DNA from: Maridesulfovibrio sp.
Lineage (GTDB): Bacteria > Desulfobacterota > Desulfovibrionia > Desulfovibrionales > Desulfovibrionaceae
Length of the DNA: 64,000 bases
Assembly (NCBI RefSeq): GCF_963676065.1
Contig: NZ_OY780933.1
Location: forward strand, 1,600,001-1,664,000
Reading direction: 5' to 3'
The notes under the pieces are model-generated. The model was not told the DNA's origin. It was given only the letters and a program-made list of their open reading frames with translations, and searched no databases. Position numbers and translations under genes: made by a program. Shown piece after piece: positions 47,373 through 56,022 of this stretch. How positions within the stretch are numbered: position 1 is the stretch's first letter; each line of letters starts with the position of its first letter.

Positions 47373-48821
47373 ATGTCGCAGAGTTCAAGCGGTGCTTTCA
47401 GACATCCCAAGCCATTTTATCTACTCTTCTCCGTGGAAATGTGGGAACGGTTCGGTTATTACGGGATGCAGGCCCTTCTGGTCTTATTTATGGTCAAGAA
47501 GCTGGGGTTCGATGATAATCTGGCGGACCAGACCTTTAGCGCTTTTGCCGCGCTTGTTTATGCATTTATCTGCGCAGGTGGATATATCGGGGATAAAATT
47601 CTCGGTAATCGCCGGACCATGTTTTTGGGGGCTGCTGTGCTGGCTGCCGGATACGGACTGCTGGGATTCGACTGCGAAAGGTTTCTTTATCCGGCACTGG
47701 GAATCATCATTGCCGGGAACGGATTGTTTAAGGCCAACCCCTCGGCGCTGGTTTCCAAGCTTTATGAAAAAGGCGACTCGCAGGTGGACGGCGCTTTTAC
47801 TCTCTATTACATGGCGATTAATGTCGGTTCGTTTGCGGCTATGTCTCTTTGTCCCATCATTCAAAAACATTATGGCTGGGATGCCGGATTTTTTACCTGC
47901 TTTATCGGTATGGGCATAGCCATAATCAACTTCATTGTTTTTCGTTCCATTCTTGATCCCATCGGTTCAGATCCTGATTTTGAACCGCTGAATATTAAAA
48001 AACTGTTACTGACCGTGATCGGGACCGCAGGCATTGCCGGTATTTCAGCTTTACTGCTGGTTCATCTAACTCTTGCCCATGAAATTCTTTACGGCGCTCT
48101 TGTGGTTGTTGCCGTTCTTTATGTGCGTGAAATTATGCGCGCCGAGCCTCACGAAAAGGCCAATCTCATCATCTGCTTGATTCTTATGGCCGAAGCGATT
48201 GTTTTCTTCGCCCTTTATCAGCAGATGCCCACTTCTCTTAATCTTTTCGCTGCCCGCAATGTAAATCCTTATATCTTCGGCATTCCGGTGGAAGCGGCTT
48301 CTTTTCAGGCTTTGAATCCGTTTTGGGTCATGGTCCTGAGTCCCGTACTGGCCGTTCTTTATGCCCGTCTGGATCGCGGCGGCAGGGATCTTTCACTTCC
48401 CGGTAAATTTGCGCTGGGCATGATGATGTGCTGCGCTGCATTCATGACGCTTGCGTTTGTTGCCAAATATCATGCCGATGCAAACGGTTTTGTTTCCGGT
48501 AACTGGCTGGTGTTGAGTTATGGCTTTCAAAGCCTCGGCGAGTTGCTGGTCAGCGGACTCGGTCTGGCGATGGTGGCTCGTTTGACCCCGGAACGCTCCA
48601 TGGGGTTCATGATGGGGGCATGGTTTATGTTTCAGTCGGTGGCAATGGTTATCGGCGGAGAGATAGCCACCATGGCGAGTGTTCCCGAACACGGGGTGAC
48701 TGCTATGCAGTCTTTGCAAATTTATGATTCACTGTTCTTAAAAATCGGTACTGCAACCGGAGCTATCGGTCTGGTTATGACCGCATTTGTGCCGGTGCTG
48801 AAAAAGTATATACGCGACTAG
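47373..48821 (+). CDS. POT-family proton-dependent peptide transporter
   Basis: 482 residues with about 14 membrane segments. The N-terminal FSVEMWERFGYYGMQALLVLFM (first helix, with the ExxERFxYYG motif of proton coupling) and the FTLYYMAINVGSF signature near residue 145 define the POT/PTR2 (DtpT-like) family. Takes up di/tripeptides. A good AAGGAG lies at 47361-47366. Two hairpins follow it; no operon partner is visible. Confidence 0.93.
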   Translation: MSQSSSGAFRHPKPFYLLFSVEMWERFGYYGMQALLVLFMVKKLGFDDNLADQTFSAFAALVYAFICAGGYIGDKILGNRRTMFLGAAVLAAGYGLLGFDCERFLYPALGIIIAGNGLFKANPSALVSKLYEKGDSQVDGAFTLYYMAINVGSFAAMSLCPIIQKHYGWDAGFFTCFIGMGIAIINFIVFRSILDPIGSDPDFEPLNIKKLLLTVIGTAGIAGISALLLVHLTLAHEILYGALVVVAVLYVREIMRAEPHEKANLIICLILMAEAIVFFALYQQMPTSLNLFAARNVNPYIFGIPVEAASFQALNPFWVMVLSPVLAVLYARLDRGGRDLSLPGKFALGMMMCCAAFMTLAFVAKYHADANGFVSGNWLVLSYGFQSLGELLVSGLGLAMVARLTPERSMGFMMGAWFMFQSVAMVIGGEIATMASVPEHGVTAMQSLQIYDSLFLKIGTATGAIGLVMTAFVPVLKKYIRD

Positions 48822-49059
48822 TTTTGTAATAATTATCTATGTCAAACAGGGAAACAGGCGGTGAATCAGGCAGTATTCCAATTGCCTGATTCTTTGATGT
48901 GTCAGGCGGGCGGGAGGCCTGCCTGAATGTATCGTCAATTGTAAAATCCACCGAAAGTCCTTGCCTGTTGGGCTTAAGCTGTTTATTTATACTTTTGAAG
49001 TAAGTGAAAATGCGGATGGAAAATGTCCGCTCTTAAAAAAGATTCCAAGGAGACTAATT
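48822..49059 (+). other. Intergenic region with tandem hairpins
   Basis: Three inverted repeats follow the peptide transporter: AATCAGGCA 48864-48872 with TGCCTGATT 48883-48891 (then CTTTG), TCAGGC 48902-48907 with GCCTGA 48921-48926, and GCGGA with TCCGC (about 49014-49031). The first may terminate the transporter transcript. No gene is supported; the rest probably holds the promoter of the next gene. Confidence 0.45.
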
Positions 49060-49791
49060 ATGAGTAGGTTTGGTGCAGCCGGTTCCGTTAGTGCGAGACC
49101 GGAAGTCCTTAATGCTTTTATGCGCGGTATTTACAGCTGGATGAGTGCAGGATTACTGGCAACCGCTGCCGTGGCATGGGTGACTCTTTCCTCCCCGGCG
49201 GTTATGAATCTGGTCTTGGCCCAGAATCCCGAAACCGGAATGATCTCCCCGACCATGCTTTTCTGGGTTGCGGCAATCGGTGAAATTGGTCTGGTCTTCT
49301 ATTTGAGCTTGCGTATTTCCAAACTTTCAGCAAGTGCCGCTACCGGGCTGTTTATGGCTTACAGTGCGCTTAACGGACTGACTCTCTCCACCATTCTGGT
49401 CGCTTATACCACGGCTTCCATTTTTCAGACTTTTCTCGTTACCGCGGGAATGTTCGGAGCCATGTCCCTGTACGGTCTGACTACCAGAAAAGACCTGACC
49501 GGCATGGGATCATTTATGATGATGGGCCTTTTCGGTATCCTCATCGCCATGGTGGTGAACTTCTTCATGCACAGTTCTGCTATGACATTCGCCATTTCCG
49601 TACTCGGCGTATTCATCTTTGCAGGTCTGACTGCTTACGATTCTCAGAAGCTCAAGGATATGGGCGAGTATATCCCCGCTGACGATGAAACCGCTGTAAG
49701 ACGCGGCACCATACTCGGTGCGCTCACTTTGTACCTTGATTTCATCAACATGTTTATTTTCCTGCTTCGCCTCATGGGTAACCGCGAGTAG
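49060..49791 (+). CDS. Bax inhibitor-1/YccA family membrane protein
   Basis: 243 residues from ATG 49060 with AAGGAG at 49047-49052 (the open frame begins at 48961 but upstream sequence does not look coding). Seven membrane segments; the family pattern ends in AGLTAYDSQKLKDMG and a C-terminal ALTLYLDFINMFIFLLRLM segment. In bacteria this family affects FtsH proteolysis or acts as a pH-dependent Ca2+ leak channel. A strong terminator follows, so it is a single-gene unit. Confidence 0.93.
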   Translation: MSRFGAAGSVSARPEVLNAFMRGIYSWMSAGLLATAAVAWVTLSSPAVMNLVLAQNPETGMISPTMLFWVAAIGEIGLVFYLSLRISKLSASAATGLFMAYSALNGLTLSTILVAYTTASIFQTFLVTAGMFGAMSLYGLTTRKDLTGMGSFMMMGLFGILIAMVVNFFMHSSAMTFAISVLGVFIFAGLTAYDSQKLKDMGEYIPADDETAVRRGTILGALTLYLDFINMFIFLLRLMGNRE

Positions 49792-49813
49792 TTACAGCAG
49801 CTTGTACATTTAC

Positions 49814-49855
49814 AGGCACGCTTAAACTCCGTAGGGTTTAAGCGTGCCTTTTTTA
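49814..49855 (+). terminator. Terminator of the Bax inhibitor-1 family gene
   Basis: A perfect 14-bp stem (AGGCACGCTTAAAC 49814-49827 with GTTTAAGCGTGCCT 49836-49849), loop TCCGTAGG, then TTTTTT. It lies only 20 nt before the lpxK start. Confidence 0.95.
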
Positions 49856-49874
49856 ATGTCTTTTATTTAGGAGA

Positions 49875-50960
49875 ATGTCCTTGTCGCTTTTGTTCAAGGT
49901 CCAGAAAATTTTAAGACCGATTCTTTTGCCTGTTTCAAAAGGATATGGGGCTGCGATGGCCCGTCGGGAGCGAAAGTATGTCCATGGCGAATACGAAAGG
50001 TTCAGACCTGCGTGCCCGTGTATTTCCGTGGGTAATATCGGCTCAGGGGGCAGCGGTAAAACTCCGCTGGCGGACTGGCTGCTCAAGTGGGCGGAGCGGG
50101 AAGGGCTGAAGACTGTTCTGCTGACCCGTGGTTACGGTGCCAAGCCTGCCCGGCTTCCTTATCCGGTAAATGGATTCAGCCCGGTTGATGAGGCCGGGGA
50201 CGAACCGCTTATGCTGGCTAACGCAAATCCGCAGGCTAAAATAATTGTCGATCCTGTCCGTAAACGGTCCGGGGCTTGGGCAATGGGAGAATTCAAGCCC
50301 GATCTGATGCTGCTGGATGACGGATTTCAGCATATGGCCGTGGAGCGCGATCTGGATTTTGTCTTGCTCACTCCCGATGATTTTACTTCGGGCTGGAATC
50401 AGGTAATACCCTGCGGAACATGGCGCGAGAGTGTGCTGGGAATGCAACGGGCGGATGTTTTCTTCGTGAAGAGTGGCCCGCGGGCTTTTACGCAGATGCG
50501 TTCATTGATAAAACAGAGGCTGGCGGAATTCGGCAGACCCGTATTTCAATTTGAGCTTTGCGCCAAGGGTCTTAAGCTGCTTGGCGGTGGCGAACGGCTT
50601 GGATTCGGCAGTGACAAATACCTGCTTTTTGCCGGTATCGGCAAACCTGAGATTCTTCGTGAAGACGCTGTGGAATATATGGGCCGCAAACCTGAAGAAT
50701 TTATGATTTTCAAGGATCACCACGCATACACAGCGCAGGACGTGGAACTGATCCGTAAAAAAGCGGCGGCAATGGGAGTTAAGAAAATTATATGTACTCC
50801 CAAGGACGCTATTAAACTGACAAAACTTGGGTGTGAAGATTTCTACGTAATTGACTTGGAAGTGGAATTTACAGAATCAATATTTTTTGACCGGACAGAA
50901 GAAGCTCCCTTCAATAGCTGGTGGAATAAACAAATATTAACTGACGCATACAGCAAATAA
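49875..50960 (+). CDS. lpxK: Tetraacyldisaccharide 4'-kinase
   Basis: 361 residues, usual length for LpxK, which phosphorylates the 4' position of lipid A disaccharide at the inner membrane. P-loop GNIGSGGSGKT at 53-63 and the DDGFQH motif near 142. An N-terminal amphipathic helix (RPILLPVSKGYGAAMARR) anchors it to the membrane. TAGGAGA just upstream of ATG 49875. The presence of lipid A biosynthesis confirms a Gram-negative host. Confidence 0.96.
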   Translation: MSLSLLFKVQKILRPILLPVSKGYGAAMARRERKYVHGEYERFRPACPCISVGNIGSGGSGKTPLADWLLKWAEREGLKTVLLTRGYGAKPARLPYPVNGFSPVDEAGDEPLMLANANPQAKIIVDPVRKRSGAWAMGEFKPDLMLLDDGFQHMAVERDLDFVLLTPDDFTSGWNQVIPCGTWRESVLGMQRADVFFVKSGPRAFTQMRSLIKQRLAEFGRPVFQFELCAKGLKLLGGGERLGFGSDKYLLFAGIGKPEILREDAVEYMGRKPEEFMIFKDHHAYTAQDVELIRKKAAAMGVKKIICTPKDAIKLTKLGCEDFYVIDLEVEFTESIFFDRTEEAPFNSWWNKQILTDAYSK

Positions 50961-51047
50961 AACGTACCCTCCTTTACGTTTAAACGGCCTGAAAAAAGAG
51001 AATGTATTAATAATCCGGAAGGCCGCCGGAACAGACTCCAATAATTT

Positions 51048-51068
51048 AAAAGCGCTACAGCGCATGAT
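51048..51068 (+). promoter_or_regulatory. AGCGC-taca-GCGC motif upstream of rnr
   Basis: AAAGCGC-taca-GCGCATGATA at 51049-51068 lies 20 nt before the rnr start codon. A closely similar motif (AAAGCGC-gta-GCGCATCAAAA, 45910-45930) lies at the same distance before the antiporter gene. Function unknown; short hairpin. Confidence 0.35.
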
Positions 51069-51084
51069 ATAATCAGGAATTAAA

Positions 51085-53325
51085 ATGGGAAAAAAGAGAA
51101 AAGCTAAGAATCCCGGTATGATTAAGCCTCACGAGGCTATGAATGTATTTAAGAAAAGTCGTAACCCCTTATCACTTGGGGATTTAGAAAAAAGGCTCGG
51201 CCTGACCAAAAGGCACCGTAAATTTGTTAAGAATATACTGAAAGATCTTGTCCGTGACGGTAAAATCATCAAAATCGGCAGTGTTTACGATTTGGTTGAA
51301 AAGATGAATATGGTTACCGGAAAATTGCAGGTTCAACGCTCCGGCGCTGCATTTTTGCTACCGGACGATCAGAATCGTAAGGATATCTACATCCACACCA
51401 AAAATTTGAGCGATGCATGGCACGGTGACCGTGTAGCCGTGGCAATTACCGGTTCCCACTGGGGAGGCAAGCGCGAAGAGGGACGTGTGGTCCGGGTTCT
51501 CGAACGCGGCAAACAGGTCTTTCCCGTCCGTGTCATAAGGCCCTCGGGAGCAACGGCTCTACTGTGTCATCCTACTGATCCAAAGCTGGATTTCGGCATA
51601 GTTGTCGAGCCTGGCGAAGCCGTGAAAGGCGGTCCTGCTCAGGATCAAAACGGCGAGGAAATCTATCCGGCTGAACAGATTGATGCGGAAGTGGATTACA
51701 CACGTATTTCGAAAGGGGATATCCTGCTGGTTGCCCCCGGCGAGCAGATTAATCCATCACTCTGGGAAGGGCGTATTCTAAAAGTGCTCGGTGAAGAAGA
51801 TGACGTCACCGTGCAGGAATCCATCGTCAAAGCCAATCACGGCATCTCTACGGCTTTTCCTCCCAAGGTATTGGCTGTGGCTGAGGCTTTGCCTGATGAA
51901 CCGGGTGAAGATGATTTTGCCGAGCGCGAAGATATGCGCGGCATTCCTTTTGTGACTATCGATGGCGAAACTGCGAAAGATTTTGATGACGCCGTATTTG
52001 TTGAAAAGACTGATGACGGTTATCGACTGCGAGTGGCTATCGCTGATGTCAGCCATTACGTTGCCATGCAGTCTCCTCTGGACCGTGAGGCCCTGAAGCG
52101 AGGTAACTCCTACTATTTCCCCAAGTCTGTGGAACCGATGTTTCCGGAAGCTCTCAGTAACGGGCTGTGCAGCCTGAATCCCGATGTAAATCGTCTGGCA
52201 ATGACCGCTACCATCGAGTTTGACAAAAGCGGTGCTCCGGTCCGTTCCTCTTTTGCTCCCGCGGTTATCCGCAGTCACGCGCGGCTTACTTATACTCAAG
52301 TCTATAAGGGCGTAATCCTCGGTGAGAAGGAAGAACAGCAAAGTTTTGGCGATTTTCTGCCCATGCTTCAGCTGTGTGAAGAACTGGCTCGCAAGATTAA
52401 TACGCGACGTAAGGATCGCGGCAGTCTGGAATTCGATCTGCCGGAGCCGGAAATTATTTTCAATTCTCAGGGGCGTACTGTTGATATTCGCCCGCGAAGC
52501 CGTAATTTTGCGCATCAGATCGTTGAGGAGTTCATGATTGCGGCTAACGAAGCGGTGGCTGAATTCCTGACAGAAAAAGAGCTGGGCTGCCTGTATCGTG
52601 TCCATCCCGGTCCGGATTCTGAAAAACTTACCAATCTTTTTAAAGTATTGCGTAAGATAGGAATCAGCAAGCAGATCCCGGACCCGGTCACTCCGCAGAC
52701 CCTGCAGGCTGTTATCAAGGACTCCGAAGGTTCGGATCAGGAATATCTGGTCAGCAGGCTATTGCTGCGCTCCATGAAGCAGGCCAAATATGGACCGGTA
52801 AATGAGGGCCATTTCGGACTTGCATCGGAATGCTATTGCCATTTTACCTCACCGATCAGGCGCTATGCTGATTTGGTGGTGCATCGTCTGCTTAAGGTTG
52901 CGCTGGGTGATGAGCATCAGGCTATTCCCGGTCATAAACAGCTTGGCCGTATCGGTGATTCCATCAGTGGAACAGAACGGGTCGCCATGGAAGCGGAACG
53001 CGAAATCCTTAAACGGCTGACCATTATTTTCCTTAAGGATAAGATAGGCGAAGAGTTTCACGGGGTTATATCCTCCATTGCTGAATTTGGCTTCTGGGTC
53101 GAATTTCAGGAGGTTATGGCTGAGGGTATGGTACGTCTTGCTTCGCTGGAGGATGATTATTATACTTTCTGGGCAGACCGGCAGATGATTGTCGGCGAGC
53201 GCACCGGGAATGCTTTCCGCTTAGGGCAGAAAATTACCGTTCGGCTGGAATCGGTCAGTCTGGAAATGCTGGAAGCCAATCTTTCTCTTGTCTCCGGAGC
53301 GGAAGATTATAAGAAGTTCGTATAA
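51085..53325 (+). CDS. rnr: Ribonuclease R
   Basis: 746 residues. Domain order: N-terminal winged-helix (to about 80), cold-shock domains (about 85-250), RNB catalytic domain from about 285 with GIPFVTIDGETAKDFDDAVFVE (the Asp motif for Mg2+), and a C-terminal S1 domain (GVISSIAEFGFWVEFQEVMAEGMV). Degrades structured RNA 3' to 5'. Start at ATG 51085 with AGGAATTAAA upstream. Closed by a terminator. Confidence 0.96.
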   Translation: MGKKRKAKNPGMIKPHEAMNVFKKSRNPLSLGDLEKRLGLTKRHRKFVKNILKDLVRDGKIIKIGSVYDLVEKMNMVTGKLQVQRSGAAFLLPDDQNRKDIYIHTKNLSDAWHGDRVAVAITGSHWGGKREEGRVVRVLERGKQVFPVRVIRPSGATALLCHPTDPKLDFGIVVEPGEAVKGGPAQDQNGEEIYPAEQIDAEVDYTRISKGDILLVAPGEQINPSLWEGRILKVLGEEDDVTVQESIVKANHGISTAFPPKVLAVAEALPDEPGEDDFAEREDMRGIPFVTIDGETAKDFDDAVFVEKTDDGYRLRVAIADVSHYVAMQSPLDREALKRGNSYYFPKSVEPMFPEALSNGLCSLNPDVNRLAMTATIEFDKSGAPVRSSFAPAVIRSHARLTYTQVYKGVILGEKEEQQSFGDFLPMLQLCEELARKINTRRKDRGSLEFDLPEPEIIFNSQGRTVDIRPRSRNFAHQIVEEFMIAANEAVAEFLTEKELGCLYRVHPGPDSEKLTNLFKVLRKIGISKQIPDPVTPQTLQAVIKDSEGSDQEYLVSRLLLRSMKQAKYGPVNEGHFGLASECYCHFTSPIRRYADLVVHRLLKVALGDEHQAIPGHKQLGRIGDSISGTERVAMEAEREILKRLTIIFLKDKIGEEFHGVISSIAEFGFWVEFQEVMAEGMVRLASLEDDYYTFWADRQMIVGERTGNAFRLGQKITVRLESVSLEMLEANLSLVSGAEDYKKFV

Positions 53326-53331
53326 AAAATA

Positions 53332-53367
53332 AACCCCGCTCAATCTATGATAGAGCGGGGTCTTTTT
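53332..53367 (+). terminator. Terminator of rnr
   Basis: A 9-bp stem (ACCCCGCTC 53333-53341 with GAGCGGGGT 53353-53361), then CTTTTT. The complementary A-rich side (AAAAAATAAA) makes it usable for the convergent minus-strand gene too. Confidence 0.9.
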
Positions 53368-53386
53368 AGCTATGGGCGGTTCAAAC

Positions 53387-53686
53387 TTAGCTGGTGGCAA
53401 TTTTTTCAATGCGGCGAGCTATTTTGCAAAAGAGTGTGAGTTCACACACTTTTTCATCAATTTCACAGACATAAATATTTTCACATTCTGCTATAGCGTT
53501 TAGTGATTCGTATACCTTGACCAGATTTTCCGGGCTAATTCTTCCACAGAGATCAACGATCATATCTTTTAGATCTGCCGGAGCATCGTCAAGCAAAGAC
53601 AGCTGGACTCCGGCGTCACCGAAATCAAAGTCAAAATGCTCTACGTACTCAGCGGCTAGATTTTTAATAATCAGGTCATTACTCAT
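53387..53686 (-). CDS. Conserved-looking small protein of unknown function
   Basis: 99 residues on the minus strand, with GGAGAG before ATG 53686. It is an acidic protein rich in Asp, Leu and Cys (DLCGRISPENLVKVYESLNAIAECENIYVCEIDEKVCELTLFC). The two cysteine-containing strands suggest a compact alpha-beta fold. I do not recognise a family. It is convergent with rnr. Confidence 0.6.
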   Translation of the reverse strand: MSNDLIIKNLAAEYVEHFDFDFGDAGVQLSLLDDAPADLKDMIVDLCGRISPENLVKVYESLNAIAECENIYVCEIDEKVCELTLFCKIARRIEKIATS

Positions 53687-53842
53687 TCATCTCTCCACTA
53701 TTCCACCAATTAGCTACATACTTACTACAAACGTATATTTTTTGAAAGAGTTCTCTGTTTATAAAAATAGTTGCAGTATCGGATTATGAATGTTAAGTAT
53801 AGATGAACTTTTTAGTTAAACAGTTGTTAATTTGAGGTGCCG

Positions 53843-54499
53843 ATGCAAACTAAAGATTTTGATTCCTTTTTTGAAAGACTGAAAGAATATACGGATATTG
53901 CAACACAGGCTCAACTGGCGCGGGAACTGGGCGTCGGCAGAGCTGCAGTCTCTTTGGTTAAAAAGAAGGGAGCTGTTCCTCCACGCTGGATTCTTGAACT
54001 TTCAGTGCGATATAATTTAGATTCAACTTGGCTTGAATCAGGTGTTGGCTCGCCTCGTGCTGAAGTCAGCGCTGCCGAATTTGCTGATGAATTCGCCCGT
54101 ATTCCGAAGGTGGCGGCACGACTTTCCGCAGGTGGAGGGTCCTTTGAAACAGGGGGCGAAATAGAAGGGTTTTACGCATTCCGCAAGGATTGGATCGGCA
54201 GTAAAGGTAACCCTATTGATATGGTTTTGATGGAAGTTTACGGCAACAGTATGGAGCCTGAATTGAAGGAAGGGGATATTGTTTTGCTGGATCAGTCCCG
54301 TAAGGATATTCTCGCCGGAGGAATATACGCTGTGGGAGTAGAGGATACTGTCATGGTTAAAAGGGTTGAAAAGAGACCCGGCCAGGTTGTTCTGCATAGT
54401 GACAACAAGGATTATGCCCCGATTCACCTTGGTGGAGATGAACTTGAGAATGTGCGGGTTCTGGGGCAGGTTGTCTGGGTTTCACGTGAATACCATTAG
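53843..54499 (+). CDS. S24-family repressor (CI-like)
   Basis: 219 residues. N-terminal CI-type helix-turn-helix (TQAQLARELGVGRAAVSLVKKKG, about 21-43) and a C-terminal S24 peptidase/LexA fold with catalytic Ser136 in GNSMEP and Lys173 in MVKRV. The AG at 96-97 in RLSAGGG is a likely RecA-stimulated cleavage site, so the repressor could be inactivated in the SOS response. ATG 53843 with GAGG at 53834-53837 (GTG 53837 also possible). It stands in host sequence, far from the phage genes seen here, and so may be a host regulator or the remnant of another element. Confidence 0.88.
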   Translation: MQTKDFDSFFERLKEYTDIATQAQLARELGVGRAAVSLVKKKGAVPPRWILELSVRYNLDSTWLESGVGSPRAEVSAAEFADEFARIPKVAARLSAGGGSFETGGEIEGFYAFRKDWIGSKGNPIDMVLMEVYGNSMEPELKEGDIVLLDQSRKDILAGGIYAVGVEDTVMVKRVEKRPGQVVLHSDNKDYAPIHLGGDELENVRVLGQVVWVSREYH

Positions 54500-54523
54500 G
54501 TCCATACAACATGTGTTTTTCTT

Positions 54524-54549
54524 GGCCTCCTCTTTGGGAGGCTTTTTTT
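54524..54549 (+). terminator. Terminator of the S24 repressor gene
   Basis: GCCTCC 54525-54530 pairs with GGAGGC 54537-54542 (loop TCTTTG), then a run of eight T. Compact and strong. Confidence 0.9.
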
Positions 54550-54559
54550 TGGTGTTTTA

Positions 54560-54591
54560 TTGGACGGTTAGTAAGTTTTAGTAAACTAAAA
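54560..54591 (+). promoter_or_regulatory. Promoter overlapping a 16-bp palindrome, possible S24 operator
   Basis: TTTTAGT AA ACTAAAA at 54576-54591 is a perfect 7-bp inverted repeat with a 2-nt spacer. It overlaps a possible promoter, TTGGAC 54560-54565 and TAAACT 54582-54587 (spacer 16 nt). The half-site TTTTAGT recurs at about 53807-53815, upstream of the S24 repressor gene. This fits autoregulation plus repression of the downstream gene, but is a sequence-only prediction. Confidence 0.5.
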
Positions 54592-54729
54592 GTGGTATAT
54601 TTGTGTACATATGTTTATTTAAGATTGACATAGGTGTTTTGTTGTGATTAATTGAAGTCGTCACATGGCAAGGGAACGTCTCATCGGCGGTAATTTTGTC
54701 CACCTAAGAACACGGAGCAGGAGTCAGTC

Positions 54730-54897
54730 ATGCAGGAAAGATTTTGCAAATGCGGTAACCGGGTAATGGTCCAATACCACAGCAAAAAAGATGCAGCATG
54801 GTTTACCCGTTTCTGGGTGATGGGAAACACTTTCGGCAAGACCATCCGGGTCTGTCCGGTTTGCGGTTCCCCTCTTGATATCAACAGTCTCAACTAA
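54730..54897 (+). CDS. Zinc-ribbon mini-protein (55 aa)
   Basis: ATG 54730 to TAA 54895-54897, with GGAGCAGGAG at 54714-54723. The Cys pairs CKC (6, 8) and CPVCG (42-46) form a four-Cys zinc ribbon. The rest is basic and aromatic (YHSKKDAAWFTRFWVMGNTFG). Function unknown; small zinc ribbons of this size are often transcription- or ribosome-associated. It lies 230 nt downstream of the S24 gene and the palindrome lies in its upstream region. Confidence 0.7.
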   Translation: MQERFCKCGNRVMVQYHSKKDAAWFTRFWVMGNTFGKTIRVCPVCGSPLDINSLN

Positions 54898-55256
54898 ATA
54901 GTTAATCATTTTTACCTGCGCATTTTTGCAAACAGAAACGCGGAAGCTTTTAAGGCGATAGTTTTTCGCATGAATATTTTTCTAAATTTCCGTGGGCTTC
55001 TCCCCTGTTGCCTGCGCGAAAAAGCACCATCTCATCACACACTTAATTCATCTCTCATCATCATGGCAGGCTGTCTTCCGGGCAGTCTGCCATACCCCCC
55101 TGATCCTGTATGTGGAATTGATATCCGTAAGAGGAGTTCTTTTTTGTTTATGCGGGATCAGCCCTCTAGGAGGGCTATACCGGCTGGACCGCAGGCGGGC
55201 GGACTGATAAAGGGTTTGTTGTTAATTCTTTTAAGCCTGATTTTGCGGAGGACCGG
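54898..55256 (+). other. Gene-poor leader region with hairpins
   Basis: About 360 nt without a convincing gene (the long frame at 54970-55314 runs into the next gene in another frame and has no protein-like composition). Hairpins: GGCAGGCTG 55065-55073 with CAGTCTGCC 55083-55091 (loop about nine bases), and AGCCCTC with GAGGGCT (about 55158-55174). Could be a leader of the UPF0489 gene. Confidence 0.4.
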
Positions 55257-55967
55257 ATGGGTAAATGGATTGTTGATTTTCAAGGGCGTAACCACTCCAC
55301 AGCAATTAAGCTGAATTTCCTGTGGCAGCAGGATAATATTTTCATCATGGATAATCACCGGGCGGCATTATGGTGCTGGCTTGATGTATTGAAAAAAAGT
55401 GAATCAGTTAACCTCTTCCATGTTGACCGTCATTTTGATGCTCTGTTTTCCGCTAAGGATTATGCTCATTTCCCGCATGATGATTTTGAGGGTTTTGGGA
55501 TAAAGGAATATCTTGAATTCGGTTATGATAATGATTTTTTTGCCGTAACGCCTTTGTTCCGCTGGGATAACTATCTGGGTCTATTTATTGAAAAGTATGG
55601 CGAGAAGATAGGTGAATGGGCTTTTGCTACCCATGGCAAAGGTTCGGCTCCCCGGAATATAGGTTTCGCGGCCTATGAACCGTGGGAATTGCCCGCCGCT
55701 CTGAATAAATTGGAGGGGAATTGGATATTCAACCTTGATCTTGACTATTTCTTCGGCCGTATGGCCGATAATAAAATGGGGCGTTTATTTACCGATGCTT
55801 ACATAAATGATTGGGGAAATGAACTTCGCAAGGCTTATGATACAGGGACAATTAAAGTTCTGACCATTAGCCTCAGTCCGGAATGCGCTGCCGGGTGGGC
55901 GGGGGCTGAAGCCGCGCTCGCCGCATTCAATGAGGGACTGGGAATCAGTTTTACCCTACCTGAATAG
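55257..55967 (+). CDS. UPF0489 family protein (peptide-arginase-like)
   Basis: 236 residues with GCGGAGGA at 55244-55251. The MDNHRAALWCWLDVL segment (about 31-45), HVDRHFDAL (about 55-63), and the DLDYFF motif (about 161-166) resemble the metal-binding His/Asp residues of the arginase-like fold; UPF0489 includes enzymes that convert arginine in peptides to ornithine. No peptide precursor gene is seen nearby, so the substrate is unknown. Closed by a terminator at 55977-56012. Confidence 0.72.
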   Translation: MGKWIVDFQGRNHSTAIKLNFLWQQDNIFIMDNHRAALWCWLDVLKKSESVNLFHVDRHFDALFSAKDYAHFPHDDFEGFGIKEYLEFGYDNDFFAVTPLFRWDNYLGLFIEKYGEKIGEWAFATHGKGSAPRNIGFAAYEPWELPAALNKLEGNWIFNLDLDYFFGRMADNKMGRLFTDAYINDWGNELRKAYDTGTIKVLTISLSPECAAGWAGAEAALAAFNEGLGISFTLPE

Positions 55968-55976
55968 AGTTTTTGT

Positions 55977-56012
55977 AAAAACCGGTTTTCCATAATGGAG
56001 ACCGGTTTTTTT
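55977..56012 (+). terminator. Bidirectional terminator
   Basis: AAAAACCGGTTTTCCA pairs with TGGAGACCGGTTTTTTT around loop TAA, one bulge. T runs on both strands serve the convergent genes at 55257 and 56361. Confidence 0.9.
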
Positions 56013-56022
56013 GTAACAACGG

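Noticed and set aside
51778-52605. 275-residue open frame opposite rnr
   Set aside because: Antisense shadow of RNase R with no start signal and unnatural composition.
54970-55314. 114-codon open frame before the UPF0489 gene
   Set aside because: It runs into the next gene in another frame, has no ribosome binding site, and its product is Pro/Leu/Ser noise.
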